DNA of 40,150 nt from Pseudomonadota bacterium (GTDB taxonomy: Bacteria; Pseudomonadota; Gammaproteobacteria; Steroidobacterales; Steroidobacteraceae), in contig JADJBE010000027.1 of assembly GCA_016703895.1 (NCBI GenBank), positions 1-40,150 of the forward strand, written 5' to 3'. Made by a program: the position numbers and the translations under genes. The notes under the pieces were generated by a model. That model was not told where the DNA came from. It saw nothing but the letters and a program-made list of their open reading frames with translations, and did no database searches. This document shows positions 1 through 8,985 of this stretch, piece after piece (the first letter of the stretch is position 1; each line of letters starts with the position of its first letter).

Positions 1-469
1 GGCACGGGCGTAGCTGCTTCGAACAGCGCCGAACGCTTCGGCATCGCGCCAGTAGCGGGTGAGTTCATCGATGAGCTGCGGCAGGAAGCATCGCACCGAG
101 AAGTCGGCGCGACAGGCAGCGTGAGCGAGTGCGGCGGTGAGGTAGGACTTTGCTGACGCCGGTGGGACCTGTGAGTAGCACGTTTAGATGCCGCTTTGAT
201 CCAGGCGAGATCGGTGGGTGCTGGGCGAGCTGCGCGGTCGACTCTTCGCGGTGCGCGGGTCAAGATCCTCCAGACACGGCAGACATCGAGTAACCGGCCC
301 AGCGCAGGCGTTGGGCGAGTCAGGTTTAGCGCTAGCAAGATCATGAGTCCTAAGCGATCTTCGAACGAGCGTGCGGTTGCTTCGGTGCAACTGAGTTGTT
401 GCTCAAGGAGGCGGCCATGCCCTTGAGGCGTAGCCCGTGCAGTTGCTGGATCAGTGGTTCGGTTAACAT
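1..469 (-). pseudogene. istB: istB-type IS21 helper ATPase, frameshifted and cut by window edge
   Basis: IstB is the AAA+ ATPase that assists IS21 transposition. Translation from the ATG at 469 gives MLTEPLIQQLHGLRLKGMAA, a typical IstB N-terminus, and a GGAG ribosome-binding site precedes it. The frame then breaks several times. Around 140-185 another frame reads NVLLTGPTGVSK, a Walker A motif whose usual GPTGxGKT has become GPTGVSK, so the P-loop is damaged as well. The remaining C-terminal part lies beyond position 1. The order istA then istB on the same strand supports the call. Confidence 0.8.
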
Positions 470-494
470 CTTCGGTTCTCCTTAGAGTGGTTAG

Positions 495-2004
495 TCAATC
501 TGGTTCACTGGAAGCGATTTCCGGGCCCGCTATCGCTGTCGCGCACGAGACGAGCGCGGGTTGCGCCTGTGGTAGTTGGCGCTGCGGGATCAGCGTGCGC
601 ACGGCACGGTAGCTGCAGGATCTCGAGAACCAGCGCGCGCTCACAGGCCGCTTCGAGTGCCGCGGTGAGTAGTCGCGCGCCAGGCGCAGGATCCCCGCGC
701 ACTTCTGAGCGTCTCTCGTGGTGCTGCGGTGGTTGGCTTGATGCTCGATCAACGCGACGGTGGCCGGTCCCACCGCGGCGGCGCGCAATAAGGTACGGGT
801 GAGCGTGTGCTCGATCACGGCGACATGCGTTTATCGGGCGGTGGGCACGACGCGTGGAGCGCCGGCCGCGCCCTGCGCTCTGGGATGCGCGGCAACCAAC
901 TTGCCGTGATGAAAGATCTCGACGGCGTTCGCACTCAAGCGCACGTCGACCCCGTTCGCCGATCAAGCGATACGGCACGGAGTAATACGCCCGCGCCACT
1001 TCGATGGCGGTAGTCGGGGTGCACCTTTGACTGGCGCCACCTCGCCAAACTTCACAAGCGCGCAGCGGTAGCGAACGCAGAGCGGGGCTGTTCCAGTTCG
1101 AGGAATCGCGAACGGCGAGAGCCGACCAGCTTGAAGGGCCGGGTGTTCAAATACTCGATCAGCTCGGCGATCGCCGCGTTGGAGTGCCTCCAGGGAAAAG
1201 AACACCCGGTTGCGCAATCGTTGCCAGGATCCAGCGCTCGACAATCCAACACGCCGGTCTCCACTTCGCCTTTATCGCGCGGCTTGCGTTTGCCGGGCCG
1301 GTAGATCGCCAGGTTGTAATGCTCGGCGAACTCTTGGTAGGCAAGGTTGAGATCCGGCTCATACCGATGCGCCTTGGTGACGCCGCTCTTCAAGTTATCG
1401 GGCACGATCGCGCGCGGTGCACCGCCAAAGTACTGCAGCGCGCGCACGTGACTGCCGAACAGTCCGGGAGCTGCTGCGAGGCGGTGGCCTCCACATAGCT
1501 GTAGTTAGATGCGCCGAGTGTGGCCCAAGATCTGCGCGACCCATGTCTCGCCGGTGAACCGATCAACGGATCGGCACGGTCTGGCCGGGATAATCGACAA
1601 ACAACTTGTCGCCCGGGAGATGCTCTCGGCGCAACACCAGCTCTTGCGTGGCAAGCCACCGTCGGTAGTGGTTACAGAACGCGGTGTAAGCGAGCCCCGT
1701 CGGCTCGCGCTCGCGGTACTCGCGCCACAACAGATCGCGCGTGACGCCGGGGGCGCGAGCTCGCGATGCACGTGCGCGAAATCGATCAACGGGCGCGACG
1801 CACCGGCGCACGACGTCGATACAGCCGCGCAATCAGCGCAGCCTCACCACCTCCGTGGGCAGTAGCCAGCCAATCGCCGCTTCGCGGCAACGATGCAGAC
1901 ACGCTTGCACCGTCGAGCGGGACGAGCCAACGATCTTGGGCGATCTGCCGATCACTGAAACGCGCCTCGTGCTTGAGGCGCAGAATGTCTCGAATCCTGC
2001 GCAT
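495..2004 (-). pseudogene. istA: istA-type IS21 transposase, multiple frameshifts
   Basis: IstA is the DDE transposase of IS21-family elements. The N-terminal helix-turn-helix starts at 2004 (MRRIRDILRLKHEARFSDRQ). A second piece at about 1563-1750 contains LWREYRE, YRRWLATQEL and FVDYPGQTVPI, which belong to the start of the catalytic core. A third piece at 1052-1447 contains YFGGAPRAIVPDNLKSGV and YNLAIYRPGKRKPRDKGEVE, the centre and end of the DDE domain. Near 999 the motif AYYSVPYRLIGE marks the C-terminal part. These pieces lie in different frames, so no full-length protein can be made. Confidence 0.85.
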
Positions 2005-2110
2005 GGACAACCTCGCTTGCGCCACCGTCGTGCTCCTTCCCAAGGGAAAGCACCGACGGTAGCCGGTTTGTCTCGCAATCGCTTACCTTACTGGGAAATC
2101 CACCCGCTAG

Positions 2111-2202
2111 GGTGGCCCGGCATGCGGTGAAACGGTGGCCCGACATGCCGTGAAATGCCGGCCCGCCATCACGTGAAACCCTGGTCCGACATCGCGTGAA
2201 AT
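2111..2202. repeat. Four tandem 23-bp IS21 terminal repeats
   Basis: Four degenerate units of exactly 23 bp follow each other at 2111-2133, 2134-2156, 2157-2179 and 2180-2202. They share the pattern ggYSGYCCGRCATSNCGTGAAAY. IS21-family ends carry multiple repeats that bind the transposase, and these sit just upstream of the istA start, so this is probably the element's end. Confidence 0.75.
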
Positions 2203-2280
2203 ACGCAAATGACACACTCGCGGCGCGCAATCGCCGGCCGAAGGTATGTTTCAGGTCGTGTACCTGCAGGTTTAGAAACC

Positions 2281-2490
2281 CTGTGTAGCTTCATCGACTT
2301 CAGGACAAAAGGTGACGGCGAAAATGAGAGACTTTGCACGGCAGCTGGGCTTCAGCAGACGGAGCGAAGGCGATGGAAAAACGAGAGACGAGAACCCGCT
2401 ACACGGCGCAGCAGAAGCTGGAGATTTTGCGCGAGGCCGAGCAGCCCGGGGTGACGGTAAGCGAAGTGTGTCGACGGCGCGGGCTCGCGC
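2281..2490 (+). mobile_element. IS3-like element, 5' fragment of orfA (interrupted by IS256; continues at 3866-3890)
   Basis: This stretch contains a truncated transposase orfA. Its start (MEKRETRTRYTAQQKLEILR) and its HTH part (VTVSEVCRRRGLA) closely match orfA of the minus-strand copy at 4195-4497. The match begins at TGTGTAGCTTCATCGACTTC, probably near the element's end. The IS256-type element splits the gene at 2490. Beyond it the reading resumes at 3874 (CGTCGGTGTTCTATCGC) and stops matching near 3890. Nothing functional can be made from it. Confidence 0.8.
2483..2490. repeat. Target-site duplication, left copy (GCTCGCGC)
   Basis: The eight bases GCTCGCGC directly precede the IS256-type left end, and the same eight bases follow its right end at 3866-3873. 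An 8-9 bp duplication is normal for IS256-family insertion. Confidence 0.9.
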
Positions 2491-3865
2491 GGACCTATCC
2501 GGGGATTTTGTGGGCGAGGCATATCGCGAGGAGGTAACGAGGATGATATGCCAAGCAAGACGAACAGTGGCGCGCAGGCAGCGGCCCTCGGGCCGCTGCC
2601 TGAGTTCCGGCGGAGCTGCTGGATCAGCTGGTCAAGGGCCCCATGACGCCGACGGAAGTGCAGGATCTGTTCCTGTCGTTCCAGAAAGCGGTGATCGAGC
2701 GGGCGATGGGGGCCGAGATGAACCTGCATCTGGGCTACCGACCGGGAGAGGCGAAGCCGCAGGGCCAGGCCAACGAGCGCAACGGCGCGAGCGCCAAGAC
2801 GGTCATCACCGAGCGCGGCCCGGTACGGGTCGAGTTGCCGCGCGATCGCGACGGCAGCTTCCGAACCGGTCCTGATTCCCAAGCACGAGCGGCGCTTCAC
2901 GGGCTTCGACGACAAGATCATCGCGATGTACGCCCGCGGCATGAGCGTGCGGGAGATCCAGGGCTTCATCGCCGAGAGCTACGGCACGCAGGTGTCGCCG
3001 GACTTCATCAGCTCGGTCACCGATGAGGTGATGGCCGAGACGATCGCGTGGCAGAGTCGGCCGCTCGAGCCGATGTACCCGGTGGTGTTCTTCGATGCGC
3101 TGCGGGTGAAGATCCGCGGCGATGGGGTCGTTAGTAACAAGGCGGTGTATCTCGCCTTGGGCATCCAGGCCGATGGCCAGCGCGATGTGCTGGGTCTGTG
3201 GATCGAGCAGACCGAGGGCGCGAAGTTCTGGCTCAAGGTGTTCAACGATTTGAAGACGCGCGGCTGTCAGGACATCCTGATCGCCGTCGTCGATGGCCTG
3301 AAGGGACTGGCCGAGGCAATCCACACGGTTTATCCGCGCACGACGATCCACACCTGCGTCGTGCACCTGATCCGCAACAGTCTCGATTACGCCGGCTGGA
3401 AGGATCGCAAACCGGTGGCGCAGGCGCTGCGCCCGATCTACACGGCTGTCAGCGAAGCGGCGGCGCTCGATGCGCTGCAGGCCTTTACAGTCGGTCCCTG
3501 GGGCGCAAAGTATCCCTCGATCGGGCAGTCCTGGCAGCGCGCCTGGGAGCACGTGACGCCGTTCTTTGCGTTCCCGCCCGAGATCCGCCGCGTGATCTAC
3601 ACCACTAACGCGATCGAGAGCCTGAACATGCAGCTGCGCAAGATCATCAAGACGCGAGGCCACTTCCCGAACGACGAAGCGGCGATCAAGTTGCTGTGGC
3701 TGGCGCTACGCAACGTACTGGCGAAATCTGTCAGATCGGCGTTCGACTGGAAGCGCGCGATGAATCAGTTTGCTATCCTGTTCGGCGAGCGCTTCACGCT
3801 CGCGCGGGGCTAACAGGGCAACACGGTTGTTCAACCGCCTCGCCCACGAAAATACGGATAGGTTC
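2491..3865 (+). mobile_element. IS256-family insertion sequence, complete with inverted ends
   Basis: The left end reads GGACCTATCCGGGGATTTTG. The right end, read on the opposite strand, is GAACCTATCCGTATTTTCGT, and both continue with GGGCGAGGC, so the termini are imperfect inverted repeats. A perfect 8-bp duplication flanks the 1375-bp element. It sits inside the orfA fragment of an IS3-like element, so it arrived later. Its transposase gene is frameshifted. Confidence 0.92.
2548..3813 (+). pseudogene. IS256-family (mutator-type) transposase with two frameshifts
   Basis: A DDE transposase of the mutator/IS256 type. The start at 2548 (MPSKTNSGAQ) follows a GAGGAGG ribosome-binding site. The expected PAELLDQLVKGPM appears only in another frame, which implies a one-base loss near 2607. 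The expected GSFEPVLIPKHERRFTGF implies a one-base gain near 2861. From there the frame is open to 3813 with all landmarks: FFDALRVKIRGDG (first Asp), IAVVDGLKGL (second Asp), HTCVVHLIRNS and TTNAIESLN (Glu). The two shifts nearly restore the frame, but a normal protein cannot be made unless these are assembly errors. Confidence 0.9.
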
Positions 3866-3873
3866 GCTCGCGC
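3866..3873. repeat. Target-site duplication, right copy (GCTCGCGC)
   Basis: This is the second copy of the 8-bp duplication flanking the IS256-type element. It is immediately followed by the remaining part of the interrupted orfA. Confidence 0.9.
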
Positions 3874-3890
3874 CGTCGGTGTTCTATCGC

Positions 3891-4194
3891 CGACGCTGGC
3901 GATGTCTGCATCGATTATCATCCACGTGAGCTTGCGATACCCAATGCGCGGGTGCAGCAGCGCAAAGCCGCCGATCCGCTCACGCTCCTCGGGCAGCACT
4001 TCGTACACACGACAGGGCCTACCGACTCGATCCGCCAGACTCGCGCGCCCTCGCCAGGCGTAGTACGCTGCGCGGAACACCGAGCGCACGCAGCGTGCGC
4101 TCGGCACTCCAACCGGATCGGGACTTTGTGAGTTTGACCATCTCGATCACCGCCGCTTTCGTCTGCGCGGGTACGCGCGCAAGATCGTCCAACC
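3891..4194 (-). pseudogene. IS3-like orfB (integrase-type) fragment
   Basis: The translation reads through LDDLARVPAQTKAAVIEMV, WSAERTLRALGVPRSVYYAW and HPRIGYRKLTWMIIDADIAS. This is the N-terminal region of an IS3-family orfB, including the conserved RIGYRKL motif that precedes the DDE core. The catalytic core itself is missing because the fragment ends near 3890. The A-rich run CTAAAAAAAAGG at the orfA end is a classic site for programmed -1 frameshifting into orfB, which fits this family. Confidence 0.75.
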
Positions 4195-4497
4195 TCAGAT
4201 CCTTTTTTTTAGCTCCAGGTTCTCCGCCGTGATCTCTGCGATCACCGAGCGAAGCCGCGTCAATTCGGCCGCGTGGCGCGCGGCAGCATCATCCTTACGC
4301 CCTCGACGATACGCGTCCTGCTTCAGCGCGCTCGCCGACCCCGTCTCCGCCACCGCTCGCCAGCGATAGAACACCGACGGCGCAAGCCCGCGCCGTCGGC
4401 ACACTTCGCTCACCGTCACGCCGGGCTGCTCGGCCTCGCGCAAAATCTCCACCTTCTGCTGCGCCGTGTAGCGGGTTCTCGTCTCTCGCTTTTCCAT
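4195..4497 (-). CDS. IS3-like transposase orfA (HTH protein)
   Basis: An intact orfA of about 100 residues starting at MEKRETRTRY. It has the helix-turn-helix of the HTH_Tnp_1 type (YTAQQKVEIL, VTVSEVCRRRGLAPSVFYRW) and a C-terminal leucine-zipper-like coiled coil (HAAELTRLRSVIAEITAENL). The start at 4497 is chosen because the plus-strand relative has the same start and the upstream extension is not typical. The gene ends at an A-run where ribosomes would normally shift into orfB. Since orfB is truncated, orfA is probably a non-functional leftover that could at most act as a DNA-binding inhibitor. Confidence 0.75.
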   Translation of the reverse strand: MEKRETRTRYTAQQKVEILREAEQPGVTVSEVCRRRGLAPSVFYRWRAVAETGSASALKQDAYRRGRKDDAAARHAAELTRLRSVIAEITAENLELKKRI

Positions 4498-4589
4498 CGC
4501 CTTTGCTCCGTCTGCTGAAGCCCAGCAACCGCGCAAAGTCTCTCATTTTCGCCGTCGCGTTTTGTCCCGAAGTCGATGAAGCTACACAG

Positions 4590-5783
4590 CTACTTCCACC
4601 CCATACGCTTGTAGACGAAATCCCCGGAATCGAAGTGGTCCTCCGGCAGATACTCCAAGAACGCATTCTTCTTGAACTTTGGCTGATACTGCTGAAGCAC
4701 CGGCAAGTACATTTCGATGGGAATTTCGGGGACACGTCTGTTCTGCCGGAATTCCGCCATTGGGATAGTCGAGGCCGCGATGTCCACGTGGTGCGTCGAG
4801 GTAGCCCTCAACTGCCCATGGGGGCCGCAAATCACGGTGCCCCCGTCCACCCCACCAGTGGATTCAGGAAATCCCAAGTTTCCAAACGAAACTGAATTCA
4901 TCACGCCTACCGCGTACATGTTCAGGTCACGGGCGGCAGATTCCACCCGAACACGATTCGAGCCTCCGGTAACAGAAAGTATCAGAATCTCACAACCCCT
5001 CATGGCGAACATTGGGTAGAGCAAAATGCTTCGACCTGCCGACGTCATAGTGATGTTGCCGATATCCGTACGGGCCACCGGCAAGACGGCTTCCCACCCG
5101 TACATTTCGACGTAGCGATCAAGCACGTCATATACGGTTGTCGACAATAGACCGACCGGCGCACCGAAAGCTGCCTCCATGCCTATTTCGTTTTTCTGCT
5201 TCCATTGCTTCGCGACGATATCGCCCTTCGGCCCGACGATCACAGACATGTTAATGACGTGACCTGGCCAATCCTTTTCTCTCGAATAGCAGCCAAACGC
5301 GATATAGCACCCATATCGCTTCGCCCGCTCCCCGATTGCCTCGGATTCCGGTCCTGGCAGATCGATGGCCACCATATTGAGTTCCTTCCGGTTCCAGGGC
5401 TGCCATCCCTGCAACGGCAATTCGTGAAAGCAGAGAAGATCTTGTTTCGCGCCCCAGCGCCGTTCGGGGCCCCACTCTGCCGGCATGCCCTGTGCGACGT
5501 CGATCATACGAAGAACATTATCGAGGTTGATCTTCAACGTGGCCTTGAGATTTCTTACGTCTACAGACATTGTCGGCGTTTGACAGGCAGATACGTTGAC
5601 CTTTTCCTGGCGCAGCGACTGGGTGGGGTATTTGCCATCTTTCATTACCTGCAGACTCGGCAGCGCTGCCGCATTGCCTGCCTGCGCATTTCCGGACTGA
5701 CTCATAGCCGCCAAGCCAATCGCTCCCGCTCCTAACACTGCATCACGGCGGCTGATTTTCCCGTCATTTGATTTGTTGCTCAT
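4590..5783 (-). CDS. Tat-exported nitrilase-superfamily protein lacking the catalytic cysteine
   Basis: A carbon-nitrogen hydrolase fold protein of about 397 residues. The start at 5783 (MSNKSND) follows AGAGGA; an upstream ATG at 5798 is less well placed. Residues 10-35 form a twin-arginine signal (ISRRDAVLGAGAIGLAA), so export to the periplasm is predicted. The family's Glu is in FHELPLQGW (E121) and its Lys is plausibly K195 (AKQWKQK). The expected cysteine motif is replaced by TMTSAGRSILLYP, with Ala249 where the related protein at 11113 has Cys189. YDVLDRYVEMYG and LPVARTDIGNI anchor the alignment between the two. Without the cysteine, normal amidase or nitrilase chemistry is unlikely. 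It may be a binding or scaffold protein, or an enzyme of altered mechanism. Its stop codon touches an IS end. Confidence 0.85.
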   Translation of the reverse strand: MSNKSNDGKISRRDAVLGAGAIGLAAMSQSGNAQAGNAAALPSLQVMKDGKYPTQSLRQEKVNVSACQTPTMSVDVRNLKATLKINLDNVLRMIDVAQGMPAEWGPERRWGAKQDLLCFHELPLQGWQPWNRKELNMVAIDLPGPESEAIGERAKRYGCYIAFGCYSREKDWPGHVINMSVIVGPKGDIVAKQWKQKNEIGMEAAFGAPVGLLSTTVYDVLDRYVEMYGWEAVLPVARTDIGNITMTSAGRSILLYPMFAMRGCEILILSVTGGSNRVRVESAARDLNMYAVGVMNSVSFGNLGFPESTGGVDGGTVICGPHGQLRATSTHHVDIAASTIPMAEFRQNRRVPEIPIEMYLPVLQQYQPKFKKNAFLEYLPEDHFDSGDFVYKRMGWK

Positions 5784-5823
5784 ACTGATCCTCTGCATGA
5801 AAGTTAATGTGTCTTGTAATGTG

Positions 5824-6170
5824 TCAACTGGTCTCGCGACTACAACCCGTGACCCTCTCGGATCTGGTTACTGGATTTTGACTCTTGCGGTAACGCCGCA
5901 GTAAGTATCGCGCCGCGCCCCCTCCGGTGTAATTGCGCTTGAAATTATCGCCGGCATCAACATAGCGATACCCCCAGATCGCACTGTCTTCGCCGGTCAG
6001 ATTCTTGCTCCTCAGGCTGACATCAAAGCGTTCATTGCCCATTCGCATACAAGCACCGACGAGAGCCGTGACCCCCAGCAAGGCACCATTGTTGGACTCC
6101 ATCGGCCGTTCACTCTGATAACTGAGATCAGAGGTGGCTTCACTTCTTCGGACAGATTCCTATTCGGGAT
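5824..6170 (-). pseudogene. TonB-dependent receptor C-terminal remnant
   Basis: The translation includes GNERFDVSLRSKNLTGEDSA, then IWGYRYVDAGDNFKRNYT, which looks like the last beta-strands of a TonB-dependent receptor (compare the FVTNLLDEDAPAS region of the receptor at 7257). No plug domain, TonB box or start is present, and the upstream frame is broken. The C-terminal aromatic residue typical of outer-membrane barrels is not seen either. It seems to be the relic of a receptor that once lay next to the nitrilase-fold gene. The 130 bases to the next gene (6171-6299) hold nothing recognisable. Confidence 0.6.
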
Positions 6171-6299
6171 AGGTGGGTCGGCCTGAGCGGTTGATGATCT
6201 CTCCACGGTGGTATCGCTCGGTGCAGGTGAGATGCACAGGTAGCTCGCGTGAGGTGGTGCCGCCTGCCGAGTACTGGCATTCGCATAGGCCTACGATGA

Positions 6300-7082
6300 C
6301 TACTGCTGCAAGCGCTCAATTTCCGCCATGTCGCGCGGTGGTTCGCGGTATAGCGGCGCTTTTGCATCGATATAGCCGCGCAGAGAGGCGGGCAGGTCTT
6401 CGTACCGGTCGACTCGCCATGAGGTGCGATGCGTGTACACCGGCTTGCCTTTGCCGAGGGGGTGCCAGTTTACGAGTGTCAGCGTCAGCGTAGCGGATGG
6501 TTTGATGTTCGAGTTCTTTGGCAGTACCCAGAACTCATACATCTCATAACTACCAGTGCTGTCTTCCCTTTGTCGGCTGTTCACGGCACTGAATACGGCG
6601 ATATCACCGACGCGTCGCGCCTCGATGCCGCCGGCGAAATTCGCGAAATGCTTCTTTGCGCCTGCACCCTGTGTCGAACCGCCATGCAGCTCACCGTGCT
6701 CACCGAGTTTGAATGTCATGTACTGGTACGGGTAGAATGACTGGTCGTTAGGTTTGCCGCCGACCTTCTCGATAACGGCGCCGGTTTTCGGATCGCGCAG
6801 AATGAACATCTTGCGGCTGGCTTTGTGTACCGTGCCGTCTGCATCACGCTTGAGAAGCCGCGCCATGTCGACTCCTTCAATATTGGCCAAAAGCTCGCCA
6901 CCTGGAAACGTCTTGACGGTGCCGATGGAGTAGTAGTACACGGGCTTACCATCGGTGCCCATGTTGCTCTCGACGAAGCGCTCGAACATATTCTGGTCAA
7001 ACCCGCCCGCTACGGCAAAATGCGATGCAGCCAGCGTCAGCGCGCTGGCGAGCATTAGTGTTCTGATGGAAACGGTATTCAT
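6300..7082 (-). CDS. Secreted DUF1838-like protein
   Basis: About 260 residues with a Sec-type signal peptide (SIRTLMLASALTLAASHFAV, then AGG). The mature part contains GTDGKPVYYYSIGTV, FILRDPKTGAVIEKVGG and the C-terminal LVNWHPLGKGKPVYTHRTSW followed by DLPASLRGYIDA. The layout (a region describing a DPKTGxxx strand, then a W...P-G motif, then a DLP segment) matches the other DUF1838 genes here, although it is the most divergent of them. The start at 7082 is preferred because GAGGAG lies seven bases upstream; a second ATG at 7085 is possible. The function of DUF1838 is unknown. The gene reads toward the receptor remnant and nitrilase-fold gene. Confidence 0.72.
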   Translation of the reverse strand: MNTVSIRTLMLASALTLAASHFAVAGGFDQNMFERFVESNMGTDGKPVYYYSIGTVKTFPGGELLANIEGVDMARLLKRDADGTVHKASRKMFILRDPKTGAVIEKVGGKPNDQSFYPYQYMTFKLGEHGELHGGSTQGAGAKKHFANFAGGIEARRVGDIAVFSAVNSRQREDSTGSYEMYEFWVLPKNSNIKPSATLTLTLVNWHPLGKGKPVYTHRTSWRVDRYEDLPASLRGYIDAKAPLYREPPRDMAEIERLQQ

Positions 7083-7218
7083 CATGCGACTCCTCAAGTT
7101 CTTCTTTATTCATCCAATAAGCAGTCGTACAGCATTAATTACAGACTCGGTGGGTCAGACGTAGGTGCAGATACCGGGTCACTTGTCGGTGGAAATCAAC
7201 AGCTTGGCCTCACCCGTC

Positions 7219-7241
7219 GGCGGGGACGATTTGGCCCCGCC
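7219..7241. terminator. GC-rich hairpin downstream of truncated receptor gene
   Basis: GGCGGGG at 7219-7225 pairs with CCCCGCC at 7235-7241 around a nine-base loop. It lies just past the stop codon of the receptor gene, which reads leftward. There is no T-run, so factor-independent termination is uncertain. Confidence 0.3.
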
Positions 7242-7256
7242 TTCGCATGATTCTGG

Positions 7257-8653
7257 CTATTTAAAAACATAGTTGACGCGAACGCCAAACTGCCGCTTAT
7301 CGCGCAATGCCATCTGCACGCCTTCTCGAGAAAAGTCGAAGAGTCCTCCCGGACGGACTCGCGGGCCAAAACTCAGGTCGGAAAAATTATTGGCGGACGC
7401 TGGCGCGTCTTCATCAAGCAGGTTGGTAACAAAAAACTCAAGACCCAAGCTGTCACCGCGAGCACCGAAGCGGAGGTTTACATCACCAGCAGACTCAGCC
7501 TCTGAAACGTTAGAGATGCTATCCCAGAATTTTCCAGTGTAGTATGCATCGCCTCGAACGTACCATGAGTTGAACCCTGCTCGAGGACTCATTTCTGCCT
7601 TGTAGGTGGCGCTTAATGAACCCGACACCGGTGGGAAACGCGGTGCACGCTGCCCCTCTACGTTTGCGGCTCGTCCATAGATATCGCCAAAGTCGCCGGT
7701 ACCTGCTCCCGCTGGGAAAGAAACGATTTCGGCGTGAATGTACCCGAATGAACCCTGCAGTGACAGGTTGTCAGTCGCATTCCAAGTACCATCAATTTCG
7801 AACCCATAGATATCCGTCGATGCCCCATTTGAATTGAAAAACACTGTTGCTAATGGGTTGGGAGCACCGGGAGTGGCATCTGTTATTAATTGATTCGCAT
7901 TAATAATCTCATCCTGTCGTTTCATGAAAAACGTGGCCAGGTTGAAAGCTGCTCGACCTTCGGCGAAAACCTGCTTCCACCCGAGTTCATAGTTTTTTAA
8001 CGTCTCCTCACCATACGTAACGCCGGTACCAGGAGCCAATGCCTCAAGCTGGGCCCGCTGACCAACATTCAGAGCCGCGACTGATGCATTGAAACCACCT
8101 GGGAGGTTTCCTTCAGCGTAGGTGAAATACAGGGTTTCAGTATCGGAAGGCTTGAATCTTAACGTCGCTCGAGGCACGAAGCTGTCCAGTGTGGCTGGAG
8201 AAATAGGAGTGGATAGCCCCTTATTTACGGCATCGTCCCTAATTTCATCTTCTTGATAGCGTCCTTCCAGAGTCGCCGAAAACCTCTCTGTCAATTGATA
8301 GTCAGCAGAGGCGAATATACCTGATGTCCGTGCACCTGATTCGAACAGCTCGGTACTAAAACCTCCTGGGAAAAAGACCGGAAACAGGTAGAAGCTGGCG
8401 ACGCCCGCTTCACCAATGGATTTCAATTTGGTATCCACCTGACTTGCGCCGAAAATCCAACTAAGTCGACCGTCCAACGCGCGACCTAATAGTCGCGCCT
8501 CGAAAGAAGTGTCCTTTATTTCGCTCGAATAGAAAGCCGTATACGAGTTATCGGCTGTAAAATCGTAGTCAGCCCAAAACCCCCACGCCTCCTCGTAATG
8601 TCCCGCAAGTAACTGCAAGGATACCGACTCATTGAAATCGTATTTGGCATGTG
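7257..8653 (-). pseudogene. TonB-dependent receptor, 5' end removed at IS3 junction
   Basis: About 465 C-terminal residues of a TonB-dependent outer-membrane receptor. Barrel features are clear: ADYQLTERFSATLEGRYQED, FTYAEGNLPGGFNAS, EETLKNYELGWKQVF, DIYGFEIDGTWNAT, and a final strand ending QFGVRVNYVFK with a terminal hydrophobic/charged pair. The plug domain, TonB box and signal peptide are absent. The reading frame runs into the IS3 element and would start with unrelated residues there. Full receptors of this type are about 750-800 residues long. The missing 5' part is not present on the other side of the IS, so it was deleted rather than simply interrupted. Confidence 0.88.
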
Positions 8654-8718
8654 TGACCTGACCCCAGTTTTCAGTACCAGGCGAAGGTGCGTAAAGTCCG
8701 CATACAGGAGAAGCGGAC

Positions 8719-8985
8719 ATGAAGAAGTCGAGATTTACGGATGAGCAGATCATTGGGTTTTTGAAGACTGTAGAGAGCGGCGTAGCGGTGAAGGATCTGG
8801 GGCGCAAGCACGGATTCAGCGACGCGAGCTTCTACAAGTGGCGCGGCAAGTTCGGCGGTATGGATGTCTCAGAAGCAAGGCGATTGCGAGAGCTGGAGGG
8901 CGAGAACTCCAAGCTGAAGAAGCTGTTAGCCGAAGCGATGCTCGACATCGAATCGCTGAAGGTGGTGGCGCGGGGAAAACGCTGA
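8719..8985 (+). CDS. IS3-family transposase orfA
   Basis: An 88-residue HTH protein: MKKSRFTDEQIIGFLKTVES, then GRKHGFSDASFYKWRGKFGG and a leucine-zipper region (LRELEGENSKLKKLLAEAML). This is the standard orfA of IS3 elements with TGACCTGACCCC ends. An AGGAG ribosome-binding site (8707-8711) precedes the ATG. The gene ends at 8985, just past the slippery run GGGGAAAAC at 8972-8980, where a -1 shift would continue into orfB and produce the OrfAB transposase. Confidence 0.93.
   Translation: MKKSRFTDEQIIGFLKTVESGVAVKDLGRKHGFSDASFYKWRGKFGGMDVSEARRLRELEGENSKLKKLLAEAMLDIESLKVVARGKR

Larger units (their letters stand above)
1..2210 (-). mobile_element. Degenerate IS21-family insertion sequence (partial)
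   Basis: Fragments of both IS21 genes lie in order on the minus strand: istA (about 2004 down to 495), then istB (469 to the window edge). Both are broken by frameshifts. The istA-proximal end carries four 23-bp repeats (2111-2202), and multiple terminal repeats are a known IS21-family trait. The istB-proximal end lies outside the window. With both genes broken, the element should be immobile unless helped in trans. It forms the left border of the catabolic region. Confidence 0.85.
3891..4592 (-). mobile_element. IS3-like element, truncated in orfB
   Basis: The minus-strand copy runs from the conserved end TGTGTAGCTTCATCGACTTC (near 4590) through orfA into orfB, which stops abruptly near 3890. 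There it meets the plus-strand orfA fragment head on, so the two fragments form a large imperfect inverted repeat (2281-2490 plus 3866-3890 against about 4365-4592). The element end abuts the stop codon of the nitrilase-fold gene. Confidence 0.78.

Noticed and set aside
2111..2202. Short regular repeats that might look like a CRISPR array
   Set aside because: The units are directly adjacent without spacers and lie at the end of an IS21 element.
2806..3663. Long minus-strand open frame (285 codons)
   Set aside because: It is the antisense of the IS256 transposase and has no family features.
6171..6299. Possible small gene between the receptor relic and the DUF1838-like gene
   Set aside because: Short frames exist on both strands, but none has a ribosome-binding site or recognisable family features.
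7083..7097. Upstream TTG start for the DUF1838-like gene
   Set aside because: The TTG lies within the ribosome-binding site that serves the ATG codons at 7085 and 7082.
8653..8807. N-terminal extension of the receptor frame into the IS3 element
   Set aside because: The added residues are encoded by the IS end and by orfA antisense; they show neither signal peptide nor plug features.
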